This document shows positions 31,600 to 43,850 of a stretch of DNA of 64,000 nt, piece after piece (positions within the stretch are counted from its first letter, which is position 1; the number at the start of each line of letters is the position of its first letter). The position numbers and the translations under genes are program-made. The notes under the pieces are model-generated. The model saw nothing but the letters and a program-made list of their open reading frames with translations, was not told where the DNA came from and did not search any database. The DNA is from Flaveria trinervia (lineage: Eukaryota; Streptophyta; Magnoliopsida; Asterales; Asteraceae), in assembly GCA_025506515.1 (NCBI GenBank), contig CM046452.1, positions 46,751,168 through 46,815,167 on the forward strand, given 5' to 3'.

Positions 31600-32361
31600 T
31601 GAATCTGTACCAACGTTATGGCTAATTTCATCAAATTCCTCATTTACTTGATGCTCTTCTTCTGCCACGTTCACCTCTTCTTCCATCTCAACCACAGTTT
31701 TAGCTTTGTTACCCTGAGCTCGGTCTTTACCAAATATAACACACATATCTTCATAGTGAGGAAGCTTTTTTGCTTTCCATTTACCTGCATGTCGATTCTT
31801 CTGTTTCACATGATAATAAAGATATCAAAATTTATATTATTATTAATTAATTACTATGATGATATTAATAAATATAAATTTCTTTCAATTATCATTTCAA
31901 ACATGTTTTTCATCAATAATTTCTAACATGGTATCGACCTAGAAGCAGTGTTAGAAGAAATGAATTGCATAGAATTTTTGATGCTCTAACAGAATTATAC
32001 ATAATCATAATACAATTTAGATGCTTGTACGTACCTCAAGGTATGATTTCCATACTCCAGTATCAGCAATGACACTATTCATTTCTTTATCGTACCTAAA
32101 TCCGCTAGCTTTTAGCATATCAGAAACAACCGATCAGTCTTTTTTTCATTGTTTTGATTCTTGATTCAATATGGGTTTTACCCAAAATGCCCGAGTCCGA
32201 AAGTGATTCTTTTAAGGATGCTTCCAAATGTTTTAATATCATGTTCTAAAGCCGTTATCAGATTTAAACTTTCCAGTGTTAATCATGTTTACTAAAGCTT
32301 CAACAAGCTTATCATCTTCATTATCAGACCACACTCGATAGTTTCTATTGTTGGTCGACAT
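31600..32361 (-). pseudogene. Harbinger ORF1: Myb/SANT-like DNA-binding protein, 5' part
   Basis: Exon 1 32361-32035 (MSTNNRNYRVWSDNEDDKLV, then KASGFRYDKEMNSVIAD and VWKSYLE; one frameshift inside), donor GTACGT. Exon 2 from 31800 (KNRHAGKWKAKKLPHYEDMC, then FGKDRAQGNKAKT) ends at the E2 insertion, 31599. This is the Myb/SANT-like domain family that PIF/Harbinger transposons encode beside the transposase; it binds transposon ends and helps bring the transposase to DNA. The remainder lies at 17339-17467. Confidence 0.82.
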
Positions 32362-32518
32362 TCCTGTAAATAGCATATTTATATCCATCCATAAAAAATA
32401 ACAACTACGTAAAGATTAATATGTATGTAAATCACAAAACAATTATTTCGTAATAAATCCATCCATAAAAAATAACATAACAAATAATAGTTTAATAATC
32501 CATGTATTTGTAAAATAT

Positions 32519-33920
32519 TTATGATAAGTTGGTAGCACTCCAGGAATCAAACATGCTTTGTGCTAGACTGTTTCTAAACATTGTCCACTCGTTTGACGTC
32601 GCAATTTGAGTTATATTATCTTCGTCTTCGTTTTTCCTCTCCGTCCCTGTTCCCCTCTCCGTCTCCATTCTCCTCTCCGTCTCCATTCCCCTCTCTGTCT
32701 CCGTTTTCATTTTCATCTTCGTCTTCAAATGGATCTATTGGCATTTCTCTCCTTATAAAATTATGAAGGAGACAACACGCCATTATGATCCTAGTTTTTT
32801 GGTCAATAGGATAGTATGAATGGTCTCTCAAAATTCCCCATCTTTTCTTCAAAATACCAAAACATCTTTCGATAACATTTCTTGCAGATGAATGTTTCAT
32901 GTTGAATAATTCTTTTGGGGTAGTGGGTGGTGTCCATTACGCCAATCATTTAAGTGATATCTTTGACCTCTATAAGGGGCGAGAAAACCTTCTCCGTTTG
33001 TGTATCCCGCATCTACCAAATAATAACCTAAAAATACATTGTAGTTAATAAATATCCAACAACTTAAATTACTAACTTGGTTGTATATGACTGTATGATT
33101 ATTATATAAGATTTTACATACCCGGCCTTGAAACTTTCAATCCATATGGCCTACAATAGCATCTCGTAGGACTCTACTATCAGCCGCCGACCCTTCCCAA
33201 CCCAGTAACACAAATATAAATTGCATATCTGGTGAACACACACCTAAGACGTTTGTAGCAATCTCTCCCTTTCTTGTTCTATATTTAGGCTTCTCTTTAT
33301 TAGGCACTAAGCACTTTATGTATGTTCCATCTAGAGCTCCTAAACAATTCTACAACCGAACAACACAAAAGTATTATAATACATTTCTAATTTCTAAACT
33401 AATTTCCACCTTTGGTCGGTATAATCCTCGGGAATAGGCTCGGGTTTCTTGAGCAAACACATATGCAATTTAATCACTGCATTGCAAACTCGAGAGACAC
33501 ACCTACTAATAGTGTCTCCAGAACGATGAAAACGACATCTCATGACTCGATTCTTGACATTATGAGTGATAATATCAAGGAAGATGGATACTTGTTCATC
33601 AATGCCCATATTCCTAGTTGGTTTTAATCCTCCAAAATTCTTAGCGTCTCACACAAATTTATGAAACACGATCGATCCATCCTAATTTGGGATATAGCCT
33701 TATTGTCACTCTCGTAAACATGTCTATACAATATTGAATATCGATCTATTTTTGATGAGCGATATCGAATACGTGGTTTATCCATTATGTATTTGATCAT
33801 CAACATATAAACCGAAAGGACAAGCAGAGAAAGTGTTGCAACGAGTTGGTTCCACCATGGCAAAATCATTGCCCTTCTCTTTTGTTTACGATTACGAGTC
33901 GTTAAACTAAGGCGGGTCAT
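32519..33920 (-). pseudogene. PIF/Harbinger DDE transposase
   Basis: HARBI1/DDE_Tnp_4-type transposase. Exon 1 33920-about 33401: VYESDNKAISQIRMDRSCF and NMGIDEQVSIFLDIITHNVK, SGDTISR, LLKKPEPIPEDYTDQRWK. Exon 2 about 33353-33122: NCLGALDGTYIK (first Asp), YRTRKGEIATNVLGVC, GWEGSAADSRVL (second Asp). Exon 3 33027-32519: GYYLVDAGYTNGEGFLAPYRG, MKHSSARNVIERCFGILKKR (Glu region), ACCLLHNFIRREMPIDPFE, then an E/N/G/D repeat and SNEWTMFRNSLAQSM. Introns are GT-AG (33028-33121 is clear). Frameshifts at about 33630, 32915 and within the repeat at 32640-32715. Confidence 0.9.
32634..32720 (-). repeat. Short tandem repeat in transposase C-terminus
   Basis: About seven 12-bp units related to GAGAACGGAGAC, encoding alternating acidic and Gly/Asn residues. 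The reading frame changes inside the repeat. Confidence 0.8.
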
Positions 33921-34519
33921 TTTCTAATAATCCACCTGAAACTAATATATATTGTCTCAAATTGCATGTGATTGGTCTCATATAAACAAATATTGAATCT
34001 AATGGAGATATTGATATACTTAAGAAGTTATTTTTAAAATATCTTTTATATATAACATTAATATAGTGACAAAAAATATAGAAACTATTATTATATGTCA
34101 CACAATAATGTATTTGTAATCATAAGATACTAGTTATATATAAAATATATTTAGAAATGGACAGAAAGTGTTCATGGGTCAGCTTCCTACTTGGCACATT
34201 GGCAGAAATATAAAGTCCGACCCCCCTAAAACAGTTTATTCCGCCTACGGCCTTTATAAAGGTTGGTTCAATCTCCGTCACTTAGGCGCACATGTAATTA
34301 CACATGCTAATATGCCATAACATTGTGACATTGAGTAACGGGTCAAAATGACCAATTTGTTGATTTTTGTTTATTAGTAAACAAGAAAGAAAAGTCAATA
34401 CGGATCTAACGGATGATCATTGACTGAGTACAAAGGGTCCTCCAATTTCCCATTTCAATATTTCATGCATCTCTGTCCCTCACTGTTCACATTCTTCATC
34501 TTTCACAAATTCCCCTAAA

Positions 34520-34910
34520 ACCAATTCATTGAAGAACACCAAACATGCTTCATCTATCTCTACTCCTTTTAGCTCAAATTCTTTCTTCTTACCCAAACGT
34601 ATGTTACACTTACACAAGTGCAGAACTAGAACTCAAACTTCTTATGGACATCAAGGCTTCTCTAGACCCACAAAACAAGCATCTAAACTCGTGGACCGAA
34701 TCTGGTGACCCCTGCAGCGGGTCGTTTATCGGTGTGGCTTGCAATGAGCATCTTATTAAGATAAAATTAGTTATCCCTCTTGCACAAAACATGGGCCAGT
34801 ATTGTTTTAAACCTATACTAACCTCAATGCCCCATACACCAGAAACACGTGTATCTAATCTACCACCAAAGACAGAGACAGAGAGAGAAATAGACAGAAA
34901 AGAGGTTTGA
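34520..34910 (+). pseudogene. LRR receptor-like kinase exon-1 fragment inside Harbinger
   Basis: ATG at 34545, a hydrophobic signal-peptide-like start (MLHLSLLLLAQIL), then ELELKLLMDIKASLDPQNKH, LNSWTESGDPCSGSFIGVAC. This is the LRRNT-type N-terminal cap of plant LRR receptor-like kinases (paired Cys, W...DPC..GV.C). Similarity stops after about residue 68 (NEH); no LRR repeats or kinase follow. Orientation is opposite to the transposase. Best read as a captured host exon within the transposon. The exact capture ends cannot be set by eye. Confidence 0.75.
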
Positions 34911-35843
34911 ACGTGGCCTCTGTTGATTACAGCTTATGCTTGTCAACACGTGATCTGTTTCTCTTTCTTTTTGTTTATCTGTGCAGACCCCCTAACCTTC
35001 TTACAAAACCTACAAACCATCCTCTTCTTCTTATTATATATATTTTTATAGTCAATAATCATGAGACCATTTTAGTAAGCACACAGAAAAGAATGAAGCA
35101 CCCATGATGCACCCCGTTCCCTTCCATCTCCAAACAACAATCAACAAACATAATCAGGAGACCATTTTAGGACCTGGGGTTCACAAACTTCAAATACCGG
35201 GAACATGAGTATTCAAAAACAACTCTCAATAATCTATCAGAAATCATATTTGAACTTTTCAATCCTCTAATCTATTCATTCCTACAACAAAAATTCTATT
35301 TGGGACCTAGAATATACAAAACAATGAACACAATACATATTCATACATCAACAAGACAATAACATCACTAGAATATACAAACACGAGTAGTTTCTCCAAT
35401 ATATGAACTTACAATACGAAGAAATCACGATTGAAGAAGTGGTTACCTTCAAGAGAAGTTGACGTGATCAGTGCCTTCAAGAGAAGAACTTCGGCGTGAT
35501 CAACGCAATGAAGATGAACTTCGGCGGAGTCCGGCGGTAACCTCAGAACTTCGACGTGATCAGTGCCTTCTAGCCTCTAGGGTTCTTCGACGTTAACCCC
35601 AGATCTGCATAAATGATGCTTTCTAGCTAGGGTTCTTTATTTCACAACAAGGTTATTTTGGTAATTTGCAATGAATTCCATATGTTTTTAAAACAATCCC
35701 CCCAAGTTTAAAAGGATTTCAAATCTCTTAATTTGATGGAATTCAAAGGATTTAAATTCAATTCCAATCCTTTGTTTGGCGAAACGAACAACATAAGGAA
35801 TGGAATCTGCATTCCAATTCTATCATAATTCTATTCCATTCCA
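34911..35843. other. Harbinger right arm, non-coding
   Basis: No supported gene. 35058-35080 and 35150-35175 share a short direct repeat (GAGACCATTTTAG). 35455-35590 contains three related units with GACGTGATCAGTGCCTTC. 35640-35843 is the GGAAT-rich subterminal region that mirrors the left arm. Confidence 0.5.
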
Positions 35844-35859
35844 TGAAACGAATGCTACC
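35844..35859 (-). repeat. Harbinger right terminal inverted repeat
   Basis: TGAAACGAATGCTACC on the plus strand; inverse of the left TIR with one mismatch, followed by TTA. Confidence 0.85.
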
Positions 35860-35862
35860 TTA

Positions 35863-36606
35863 GAGTCTTTGTGTAAATATAAAATCTTGAATACATCACA
35901 TTTTCAAATATTTTATATGATAACATTTATGTTAAATAAGTTGTTTAAATATTATAATTTTAAGTGATTGCTTTGTTCATTAGACTTTTTTTGTTTACAT
36001 GACTATTTTTTTTACCAAAGCTCCAAACCAAGAAACATAGAGTTTGTTAGAATTGTTTAAGATAGTGTTGAAACACAAACAACCAAACTTTCTTAGGTGG
36101 ACTAGAGAGGTTTAAATTTAAACATGAATTCACATGGACATTTGCCATTAAGAATTGAGAATGGAGTCTCGTTAATAAGATAGACAACAATTAGCACACA
36201 ACCCTGTGCCTAAAAGGCATGACCTTGTGCTAATACAATGCTTACGAAAGTTGGTCAGTTCGTACATGCAGGGTATGTCGGCATGACCTTGTGTTGAATG
36301 GGGTACGACCCCATGTTTGAGGTGGGGCACGACCCCATGCTCATGGGGAATGACCTCATGCTTACTTTTGGGGGATAATACTTTTTGTCTTGTTAGATGT
36401 CCAAACATGGGGGTGTGCCATTTTGAGCACGGGGTGTGTTTCAGGTAAGGCATGAGGGCGTGCTTAATGAGTTGGACTCCAAAGCTCATATTTCTTCAGT
36501 TTCTTGTCAAATATGTTTCTTTTATTCATCTTGCCATTTTTAACACCTGAAAACATAATTTAACAATTTTAAGTACATAATCAACATTTTAAGGGAAATA
36601 TTAAGG
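35863..36606. repeat. X: LTR-like non-coding sequence, left part, with palindromes
   Basis: 35863-36150 is AT-rich with nothing recognisable. 36180-36450 is an array of words such as GGCATGACCTTGTGC, GGTACGACCCCATG and GGCACGACCCCATGC. X resumes after E4 at 46868 (same TAAGG target site). It resembles LTRs of old plant Gypsy elements, but I cannot find its ends or coding region. Confidence 0.5.
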
Positions 36607-39285
36607 TGTCACACCCTCAAAATCCACGTGCGGAGTCTTACCGCAAGGGATGTGAACAAACCAGGATCGCAGTCACTAGTTACTCAGAACGACACTATAT
36701 GCCATATTCAAAACAAAACCAACCAAGGTTCAAACGTTTAAAACTATGCGGAAGAATTTTGTAAATAAGACCAACCCAAAGTAATAAAACGCATAACATG
36801 ACAAAACACGTGCCAACCCAAATGATTAAACACTCATAAATAAAAACAACAAAGATATCTTTAAAATAGATTCTTAGAATGCATGCTGGACCCGTGTAGT
36901 GCTCCTATTGGCAGGCAAAGCTAACGACCTGAGAATAACATACTAAAATGTCAACACAATGGTTGGTGAGTTCAAGAGTTTGCATTTATCATAAATATTA
37001 ACAATTGTATAGCATAAGAAGTGTATTGAAATGGATAGCTAGTCTATATTCACAAATAATAACTATAGTGATTTCGCGATCGAAGCTGACAGTGTTTCGT
37101 TTGTTGCCTCCCGTCACGACTTATCGGGTCGTGACGATGTTTGTGTTTAGGGCAAAATTGCACCCTTTGACCTCGAGTCGTATAGGTGGGGCTCGTTAGA
37201 CCCAGTAGTACTACCCAAGATTTTCCGCTAGTTACCATTATTAATGATCTGAAAGTGTGAGGACTTTCCATGTATTAAGCACTATGTTAAAACATATACA
37301 ACTTATAATAATAAAATAGCATTTGAGTAGAAGTATGCTACCTCTCCCAGAAGAGAGTTTATAAAATTATAGAGGGGCATGAACTCACCTGGTGTATAAT
37401 GATAATGAATAAAGAGACTCGTGATAGGTGCAAAGACAACCCTTCAAAGGTTACCTAGAACACACAAGTACATAAGTACATGTACAAAGAGAGACTTAAT
37501 AGTTCTAGGTTAACCTAGTTGACCCGTTTGACCCGTTGGTGACATATTTATTGAAATATTGTTTAATCATATAAGATAACTTAACATACAAGAGTATCAT
37601 GCAATTTATCCATGCATATCACATTATCAACCTAGGTTCTACCTAAGTCATCATGTCATATTAGATCATCATACACTTATGTAAATCTCAAACAATCACC
37701 ATGCTTAATATATACGTAAATACATCACAACAAATAATTGATACGTGAAGACTAATCATGCACCACATGCATGTGAAGCCATTCACAACTTCACATCCTA
37801 AACCTTGCCAATCCTACTAAGTAGGGGCCTCAAATTCGCACACGTGTATGACAATCATAATCAAATTCATTCATTTAGTTCATTCCAACCATCATACACA
37901 GTGACTATCAATTTTAATCCCAAACATGATCTCCTAATCACTAATCATAATTCATCATCATGGATGATCATCAAAACCTATACCTCTTTTCCAACCATCA
38001 TACACAGTGACTATCAATTTTAATCCCAAACATGATCTCCTAATCACTAATCATAATTCATCATCATGGATGATCATCAAAACCTATACCTCTTACATGA
38101 TCAACCAAGCATCCATACATCTCAATTACACATTCTATCACAACATACATCATCAACAATCATTCTAACACGATCTTAACATCACAAGCATGCCCAAATC
38201 ATCAAATCCAAAGTTCTACAAAAATAAAGTTTCCTTTTTGGGAAAGAAACACCCAAAAGTGATCTAGCATCTAATTCAATCATAATTTCAACAATTATAT
38301 ACCTAATCAAGTTCATAGCATTCATTCTAACATGTTAATCACCTTCAAAACATCCAAATTCCCAAACATCATACACACAAGTTTCTACTTTTAGTTAGTC
38401 ATGATTAACGTCTCAATTTCATGGATTTTATTGCATAATTCAATTAACCTAATATCTACGCATTTCATCTAACATCTTAGTATCATCAAATCATGAATTC
38501 CAAGAACAAAAGTTTTCTCTTATGACAATGTATGAACTAGATGATCAAACCCTAGATTTCTTGCACAATCAACATCATTCAACATTCATACAAACTAACT
38601 AACATCATATTAAGATCTAACAATCATCAATTTCATGTTTCCATCAACAATTTCGAAATTAGGGTTCATTTATATCAAAAACTATGAACAACCAACCAAA
38701 ACTAACCATTAGATGTGCTTAGATGATGATTATCACTTGCAATCCACTTGTAATACTTGAAATCAATCAAAACGAATTGTTCTTTGTTGTTTCTTGATCA
38801 AATCGAATGGTGAAGGTGTGTGGGTGGGGTTTTGGCCACAATAGGGATTTGGGAGGCTAGGGTTGGGTTAATTTTGGTAATATTTTATTATAAAGGTATT
38901 TACATAATAACCCCTTTAATTTATTTTATAAAAACTATCTTTCTAATACTTTTTAAATAATCTAGACTACAATTTATAAGTATTATTAACCAACAATAAT
39001 AATCCTAAACATTTATAACAAGTCACATAACACATAAAACATATATATAGCACGTTGTCACGTTATCACGTAAAATTTACAAAATAAATATTTAAAATTC
39101 TGTAAATTCATGAACCACATAATCACAACTAATAATCAACATTATTAATTAGATTATTATTGTTTATCATAGATTATTATTAAGTCACCAACATTCAACG
39201 ACAACTAGTGTGTGCTCACGACACGTGTGTGCAAGACTTTACGGAACTAACGGAGTTTGGTAACGGAAAATTACCAGATGTCACA
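36607..39285 (-). repeat. E4 3' LTR
   Basis: TGTCACACCC...GATGTCACA on the plus strand. Contains a 106-bp exact tandem duplication (37883-38094) absent from the other LTR, and 45 bp near 38459 that the other LTR lacks. Confidence 0.92.
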
Positions 39286-39429
39286 TTATCCCCATGTTGA
39301 AAGAATTTTCGTCCCGAAAATTGTGTTACATGGTTGTGCTACATCCCTAGTTTACTGCATTGGCATAACAAAATCGAGTGAGTTGTCACATTATCCCCAT
39401 GTTGAAATAAATTTCATCCCGAAATTTAC

Positions 39430-39867
39430 TCAGTACCTTCTCCAGCTATTGCCGTTGTTTTGAACAGATAAGGATACTTGAGCTTCATCTGATCCTCGTG
39501 TTCTCACGTGAATTCCGGTCCATGTTTTTGAGTTCCAATGAACTTTGACCGTAGGTATCTTTCTTTGCTTAAGAGTCTTGACCTCACGATCCACTACTTC
39601 AACGGGCTCTTCCATAAAGCGTAATTGATCATCTACTTGTACTTTCTCGAGTGGTACAATTAGTGTCTCGTCAGATAGGCACTTCTTTAGATTTGAGACG
39701 TGAAATACATTGTGAACGCCACTCAGTGACTCAGGCAAGTCCAATCGATACGCCACCGAACCTATTCTTTCCAGAATCTCAAATGTATCTTGGATTAAGC
39801 ATGCCTCTTTTGCCAAACCGAATTACACCCTTCCACGGTGAAATTTTAGTAAGACTTTGTCACCGAT
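39430..39867 (-). pseudogene. E4 integrase C-terminus and chromodomain
   Basis: GSVAYRLDLPESLSGVHNVF, HVSNLKKCLSDETLIVP (the conserved chromovirus block after the integrase core), VKVHW, then a frameshift; in the next frame EFT, a TGA where Trp is expected, EHEDQMKLKYPYLF, which is the end of a chromodomain. Chromodomains direct insertion to particular histone marks. Confidence 0.82.
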
Positions 39868-40891
39868 TTAAAACTCCAAAGGTTTCCGTCGTATGTCTAC
39901 GTAACTCTTCTGTCTGTCTCGCGTTGCAGCCATGCGGTTTCGTATATGCACTATCTTCTCGGTGGTCTCATGTACAAATTCAGGACCAGTCAACTGACTG
40001 TCACCAACTTCCGCCCAACAAACTGGTGATCTACACTTTCGCCCACATAATGCCTCAAATGGTGTTGCTTTGATACTAGTATGATAACTATTTTTGTAAT
40101 AAAACTCGACCAATGGTAAATGAGCTTCCCAATTATTCCCAAAATTGATCACACAAGCACGCAACATGTCTTCCAAAGTTTGAATAGTACGTTCACTCTG
40201 ACCATCGTCTGCGGATGATAGGCAATGCTCATGTCCAGACGCGTACACAAATATTTATGTAACGATTGCTAGAAATGGGATGTAAAACGAGCATCACAAT
40301 CAGAAATAATCGAGATCGGCACACCATGCCTTGACACTACCTCTTTTAGGTAATTCGAGTTAACTTTTCCATTTTGTCAGTCTCCTTGATTGCCAAGAAG
40401 TGAACTGACTTATTGAGTCGATCCACAATCACCCATATCGTGTCACAACCACTAGGAGTCCTGGGCAACTTAGTAATAGAGTCCATAAAGATTTACTCCC
40501 ACTTCCACAAGGGGATTTTAGGTTGTTGCAGTAACCCAGATGGTTTCTGATATTCCACTTTTACCTTAGAGCATGTTAGGCATTTGCTCACATATGTAGC
40601 TACATTTGCCTTCATGTTAGGCCACCGGTAGTGCGCCTTCAGATCATGGTACATTTTGTCAGAGCCGAGATGTATGGAATACTTAGAATTGTGCGCTTCA
40701 CTTATAACCAAGTCTCTTAGATTCCCATGTAAGGGTACCGAATGTCTATCCATGAAATATCGTATTCCATCGGATTTGACTTCTAACTGTTTATCCATCC
40801 CGCATAAAGATTCGGATCTAACGTTCTCACCTTTCAAGGCTTCCATCTGGGCTTCCTTAATTTGTTCGGGCAAGTGAGTGCTAATTGTCAA
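39868..40891 (-). pseudogene. E4 integrase
   Basis: Zinc-binding segment HLGSDKMYHDLKAHYRWPNM and CLTCSKVKVEYQKPSG (HHCC). Core in degraded frames 40490-40260, then ERTIQTLEDMLRACVINFGN and LVEFYYKNSYHTSIKATPFE, GRKCRSPVCWAEVG. Frame changes at about 40490 and 40250. Confidence 0.88.
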
Positions 40892-41340
40892 CTATAGGGC
40901 ACGCACTCGTCGGGGTTTAGCGGTTTCCTTTCTACTCAAGGCATCGGCGACTACATTCGCCTTTCTCAGGTGGTATTTAGTAGCATAATCATAATCATTT
41001 AATAATTCCACCCAGCGTCGTTGCCTCATGTTAAGCTCTTTCTGCTCAAAGATGTGCTGAAAACTCTTATGATCAGTGTAAATTGTGCACTTGGTAGCGT
41101 ACAAGTAATGTCTCTAGATCTTCAAGGCAAAGACCACTGCTCCTAACTCCAAGTCATGAGTAGTGTAGTTCTTTTCATGTACCTTCAGTTGTCGTGGGGC
41201 ATAAGCTATTACTTTGTCACGTTGCATCAGGACAAAACCAAGTCCTTGGACAGAAGCATCACAGTAAACCACAAAATCATCACTTCCTTCAGGTAACGCT
41301 AATATCTGTGCACTATGAAGTTTCTGTTTCAACAACTGAA
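40892..41340 (-). pseudogene. E4 RNase H
   Basis: FVVYCDASVQGLGFVLMQ (first Asp), HDLELGAVVFALKI, then CTIYTDHKSFQHIFEQKELN, MRQRRWVELLNDYDYATKYH, KANVVADALSRKE. A TAG at 41114 separates the two open blocks. Confidence 0.9.
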
Positions 41341-42261
41341 AAGTAGCTTATTGACTCTCACCCCATTTATAGGTTTTTCCTTTATGGGTCAAAGCTGTGA
41401 GAGGTTGAGCAATCTTTGAAAATCCCTCAATGAAACGCTAATAGTATCCTGCCAGACCAAGAAATTGCCTTATCTCACTGGGCGTCTTGGGTACCGACAA
41501 GTTCTTTATAGCCTCAATCTTTATAGGATCCACATGTATTCCCTTTTCGTTAACAATGTGACCCAAAAATTACACCTCACGAATTCAGAAGTCGCACTTA
41601 GAAAATTTAGCGTACAACTGTTCCTTTCTAAGTAGCTCCAAGATTAAACGTAGGTGTTCCTCAGTTCCTCCTTGATCCTAGAATAAATCAATATGTCATC
41701 AATAAACATGATAACAAACATATCAAGGTAGGGTTTGCACACATGGTTCATGAGATCCATGATCACTGCTGGTGCATTTGCGAACCCGAAAGGCATGACC
41801 AAGAACTAATAGTGACCATAACAAGTACAAAATGTTGTTTTAGAGATGTCTTCTTTAAGAACTCTCAGTTGATGATAACCAGATCTCAAATCAATCTTCG
41901 AATAATAACTTGATCCCTGAAGTTGATCAAATAGATCGTCGATACGAGGTAACGGGTATCGGTTCTTGACTGTGACCTTGTTCAACTCTCTGTAGTCGAT
42001 GCACATCCGGAATGTACCATCTTTCTTCTTAACAAAGAGAACATGTGCTCCCCATGGTGACGAGCTTGGTTGAATAAACCCTTTATCCAACAACTCCTGG
42101 AGTTGCGTAGATAATTCCTGCAGTTCATTTGGTGCTAACCGGTAAGGTGCTCTCACAATCGAAGCAGCTCCAGGAGTCAAATCGATCTGAAACTCGACTT
42201 GGCGATGAGGTGGTAGTCCAGGCAGATCCTCTGGAAATACCTCTGGAAAGTCATGAACCAC
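41341..42261 (-). pseudogene. E4 reverse transcriptase
   Basis: VFPEDLPGLPPHRQVEFQID, PYRLAPNELQELSTQL, GFIQPSSSPWGAHVLFVKKK, IDYRELNKVTVKNRYPLPRI, DLRSGYHQLRV, then after a frame change the active site FIDDILIYS (41679-41705). Frames are badly broken below 41800. Confidence 0.9.
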
Positions 42262-42270
42262 TGGAATGTC

Positions 42271-42738
42271 TTATATCTTATTTTCCTCTTGTTGCTGGTT
42301 AGAGACGAGAACTAATATGGCCAAGTGGCCCTTGCGTAACCACTTTTGAGCCTTCATGAATGATATGATGCCTATCACAACACCATTTTTCTCGCCCTTA
42401 ACTGAAAGCATTTCCCCCTTTACCATGGGAATACCAATGACCTTCTCATGACAAATCACCTCGACCTGCTTCTGTGACAGCCAATCCATGCCTACGACCA
42501 CATGAAAGCTTCCAAGAGTAACGAGTATTAGGTCAATGTCAATGTCAAAGGTATGATCAGCGAGTTCTATCTTACAATTCTTAAGGATGTACATAACGGA
42601 GATTTGTATACCATCAGCCAATTCTACAACATACTTAGACAATACAAAAGACATATCCCTTAAAAGGCTACCAAACTTAGTAGAGATAAAACTTCTATCA
42701 GCTCTAGTGTCAAACAGGTACAGAGGAAAAATGACCAT
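42271..42738 (-). pseudogene. E4 protease
   Basis: Gypsy retropepsin: YLFDTRADRSFISTKF, where the catalytic triad should read DTG and Gly is replaced by Arg (G-to-A type change), then LVTLGSFHVVVGMDWL. Otherwise open for 155 codons. Confidence 0.85.
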
Positions 42739-43850
42739 TAACAGGAGATTTACCAGTGATAGTAGTAGGATTGTTTAAAGCTTCACCTAAACCCATAACA
42801 AAGGCTCTCCCTTTGGATCCACCATTGTTGCCACCATTTTTGTCACCATTACCACTATTGTTGTTATTACTACCATTACAATTGCCATTCCCATTTCTTC
42901 TCAATTGTGGACAGTTTTTCTTGAAATTCCCTTCCTTTCCACACTCAAAGAAACCCTTTGGTGTTTCATGGGGCTGCTGAGGTTGTTGAGGCTTCTTCAT
43001 CAATTCTCCACGATAATCCTTTGCTGCGTGTCCAACCTTCCCACAACGCTGGCATCGGAAACTATCACACCTGCCAGTGTGGTGGTAGTTGCATCGATTG
43101 CACTTTGGATTTTTCCCCACGTATCCACTTGGTCCTTGAGTTGATGAAGATGATTGGTTAAAGTTGCGATTGTTATCAAACCGTCTATGTTGGTGTTGCT
43201 GTTGAGGTTGGTGTTGCTGAGGTTGATTACCAGATGACGATCCCTTGCTAGCATTATTTTCCCACTTACGTTTGTTGTCGGGCACACTTTCCATAGTGCC
43301 CCGATTGGGTAACTTCCCTTGCTCCACAGTTTGGTCAGTGAGCTTGTGAGCCAGTCATATAACCTGTTGAATGGTAGGGAGATCTGCAGCAGTCACCTAC
43401 TCTGAATCTCCGGAACTAAACCATGTAAGTAGAGCTCAATTCGTTGGCTCGGCGGGTTAACCATGCCAGGACAAAGTGTAGCTAGCTCAAGTGATCTAGT
43501 AGTGTAAGCCACGATGTTGGATCCTTCTATCTTCAATTGCCTAAACTCAGCTTCTAGTTTTTGAACTTTATTATGTGGTAGTATACCTACTAAGGCTCTT
43601 CCATTGGGGTATCCTGAGGCTCCTCCATTAGGGCCTCTTGAGTCTCGAATTGGTTTTCCAACTTGTGCATACAAATGATAGCCTCATGAAGCTGATCACA
43701 ATCACGTTCAAACTAGCTGTCAACTAGGCATCCTGTCCACGCAAAGCCTGGATCTCTCCTGTCTAACCATCCTTGCGTCCTTGCATATTGAGCCACAAGT
43801 TTTCCATCCACTTGTACACTCTGCTGTCGTGCTTTTGTTGTGCTTCCTAC
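42739..43850 (-). pseudogene. E4 gag
   Basis: C-terminal half of a chromovirus gag: LEAEFRQLKIEGSNIVAYT, LCPGMVNPPSQRIELYLHGL, VTAADLPTIQQVI, a Q/H/N-rich linker, CNRCNYHHTGRCDSFRCQRC with GKVGHAAKDYRG (zinc knuckle, last Cys changed to Tyr), and FECGKEGNFKKNCPQ. The N-terminal capsid segment is missing or unrecognisable beyond about 43700, so an internal deletion is likely. Confidence 0.75.

Larger units (their letters stand above)
16607..35859 (-). mobile_element. PIF/Harbinger DNA transposon, split by E2
   Basis: Terminal inverted repeats of 16 bp (16607-16622 and 35844-35859, one mismatch) are flanked by the 3-bp TTA duplication (16604-16606, 35860-35862) typical of PIF/Harbinger. Both ends continue into similar GGAAT/AATTT-rich subterminal sequence. 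Inside are a Myb/SANT-like ORF1 and a DDE transposase, both on the minus strand. Removing E2 leaves about 5.1 kb, a normal autonomous size. It also contains a plant LRR-kinase exon fragment (about 34520-34760). Frameshifts make it inactive as read. Confidence 0.82.

Noticed and set aside
33028..33121. Frameshift between transposase blocks
   Set aside because: GT-AG ends and restored phase (SRP-GYYLVDAG) show this is an intron.
36172..36489. ORF of 105 codons in X
   Set aside because: Repeating HGVVPH-type peptide comes from the GACCCCATG word array.
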